From NCBI GenBank assembly GCA_965202675.1, contig OZ241842.1, forward strand, positions 434,001 to 498,000: a DNA stretch of 64,000 nt, given 5' to 3'. The translations under genes were made by a program, and so were the position numbers. Positions 63,030-64,000 of the stretch are shown in pieces (position 1 is the stretch's first letter; each line of letters starts with the position of its first letter). Below the pieces are notes generated by a model. It had not been told where the DNA came from. It made no database searches and saw only the letters and a program-made list of their open reading frames with translations. The DNA comes from CATQHD01 sp965202675 (GTDB lineage Bacteria; Actinomycetota; Acidimicrobiia; Spongiisociales; Spongiisociaceae).

Positions 63030-63788
63030 CTACACGTAGGTCGAGGCGTTGGCGACGCCGCCGTCCACGTCGAGGGTGGCGCCGGTGATCCACGAGGCCC
63101 GGTCGGAGCAGAGGAACGCGACCGCATCGGCGACGTCGACCGGTTCGCCGATCCTGCCGAGCGGGTGGTGGGAGGCGGCGGCCTCCTCGTCCTGCCACAG
63201 CACCTGCGAGAAGCGGGTCCTCACCACCCCGGGGGCCACCGCCACCACCCGCACCGCGGGGGCCAGCTCGGAGGCGAGGTGCCTTGTCAGGTGGATCAGG
63301 CCGGCCTTGGAGATGTCGTAGGCGCCCAGGCCCCGGCCGGGAAGGCGGCCGCCCACCGACGCGTTGTTGCAGATCACGCCGCCCCGCTCCTTCATCCACC
63401 CCTTCCAGGCGGCCTGCGCATACAGCAGCGGACCCAGCAGGTTGATATGCCAGGTGCGTTCCACCGCCCCCGGGTCGACCTCCATCAGGGGCCCGTAGGC
63501 CGGGTTGGAGGCGGCGTTGTTGACCAGGATGTCACAGGATCCGAACCGGTCGAGGACCGTCCGCACCGCCTGCTCCGCCCCCTCCGCCGTGTCCGCCCTC
63601 GCCGCCGCCGGAACCACCCTTTCGGGGTCGCCCAGCCGGGCGGCCGCTTCTTCCAGACTCTCGGCCCTGCGTCCGGTGATCACCACCCCGCGCACCCCGG
63701 CGGCCAAGAAAGCGGCGGCTATAGCCTCCCCGATCCCCCGGGAAGCGCCGGTCACCAGCGCCGCTTTACCGTCCAGGCGTACGTCCAT
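63030..63788 (-). CDS. Short-chain dehydrogenase/reductase
   Basis: The 252-aa classical SDR has ALVTGASRGIGEAIA (cofactor motif TGxxxGIG), DILVNNAAS, a serine in ICNNASVGG, the YDISK catalytic motif (YxxxK) and a C-terminal ITGATLDVDGG. The likely cofactor is NAD(P)H and the substrate is unknown. Its C-terminal ~313 bp are duplicated at 60500-60812. It converges with the small DndB-linked gene and presumably with lhr in the ancestral order. Confidence 0.93.
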   Translation of the reverse strand: MDVRLDGKAALVTGASRGIGEAIAAAFLAAGVRGVVITGRRAESLEEAAARLGDPERVVPAAARADTAEGAEQAVRTVLDRFGSCDILVNNAASNPAYGPLMEVDPGAVERTWHINLLGPLLYAQAAWKGWMKERGGVICNNASVGGRLPGRGLGAYDISKAGLIHLTRHLASELAPAVRVVAVAPGVVRTRFSQVLWQDEEAAASHHPLGRIGEPVDVADAVAFLCSDRASWITGATLDVDGGVANASTYV

Positions 63789-63833
63789 CCGTTCCCTCCC
63801 TGCCGGCCCGCCCCGGCCCGTCAGGGACCGACC

Positions 63834-64000
63834 TCATCGGTGACCGCCCCGCCTCACCCCGCCGTACTTCATCCGGGTGTCCCCCATCCAGGCCGCCCGC
63901 CCGGCGTCTTCGACCGATCCGGCCGCCGCCAGCTCCCCGGCGAACAGGGTGTGGGTGCCGAAGTCGACCGCCCGCCGCACCAGGCATTCCATCCAGGCCA
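63834..64000 (-). CDS. Flavin reductase-like protein (partial, C-terminal)
   Basis: Only the last ~54 residues are in the window: AWMECLVRRAVDFGTHTLFAGELAA and AGRAAWMGDTRMKYGGVRRGGHR. This resembles the end of flavin reductase (HpaC-like) or FMN-binding split-barrel proteins, where a Glu-containing strand precedes a THTLFVGEV-type motif. It runs in from beyond 64000, so its start and length are unknown. Confidence 0.6.
   Translation of the reverse strand, partial: AWMECLVRRAVDFGTHTLFAGELAAAGSVEDAGRAAWMGDTRMKYGGVRRGGHR

Overview
The window looks like a chromosomal segment of a high-GC actinobacterium, most plausibly an uncultured member of the Acidimicrobiia. This rests on GC-rich coding sequence, a dapB/dapA-rnj-ftsK-rimO-cinA-recA backbone order, a GAAC-N4-GTTC SOS box at recA, a TIGR03084-type mycothiol/DinB-fold protein, and several surface proteins with Cys-containing SLH modules. 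The lineage is an inference; no rRNA or tRNA gene was seen.

Layout. 1-980: no gene, two copies of a dispersed repeat that carries its own promoter and terminator. 981-15562: mostly minus-strand housekeeping (rnhB, a solute-binding lipoprotein, a TAP-like hydrolase, HIT, Trm112-like, YbaK-like on plus, SURF1, ssb, a TPR protein, recA with a LexA box, thpR, cinA, rimO, an SLH-VanW surface protein, a type II GAPDH-like dehydrogenase). 15661-16803: a third repeat copy, a 49-bp direct-repeat array and an orphan RHH antitoxin-like gene. 16877-23354: a lipoyl acyltransferase (E2), ftsK, rnj, dapA. 23355-32340: a ~9 kb accessory block separating dapA from dapB. It holds an AAA ATPase with an AT-rich partner (candidate defence pair) and a ~2,130-residue Calx-beta/SLH surface protein whose promoter has an 11-nt G/C homopolymer exactly in the -35/-10 spacer. 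32468-34485: dapB and an M16 peptidase. 34486-35530: an ISL3-like transposase remnant and a repeat copy. 35550-42714: rhomboid, a putative metallopeptidase/VWA protein with an AAA partner, a broken DUF2335 gene, ppx/gppA and a Liv-type binding lipoprotein. 42735-52245: repeat copy E, a DUF433/DUF2442 pair, two paralogous SLH-metzincin surface proteases (one with 14 RCC1-like repeats) flanking an ISL3 remnant and a LOG-family gene.

52446-64000: a TIGR03084 protein, the Lhr-type helicase and, convergently, an SDR dehydrogenase. Between them lies a composite locus. The 3' end of lhr and the 3' end of the SDR gene are both duplicated, so two different defence-type cassettes sit in tandem between lhr/SDR boundaries: a type II restriction-modification pair, and an orphan DndB-like gene with a small partner.

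Five themes stand out: the possible phase-variable promoter of the giant surface protein, the twin-cassette lhr-SDR hotspot, the promoter-plus-terminator repeat family that probably makes short RNAs, the ATPase/AT-rich gene pair, and the SLH-anchored metzincins. Many genes have a TANNNT -10 box only 6-9 nt before the start codon, pointing to frequent leaderless transcripts.
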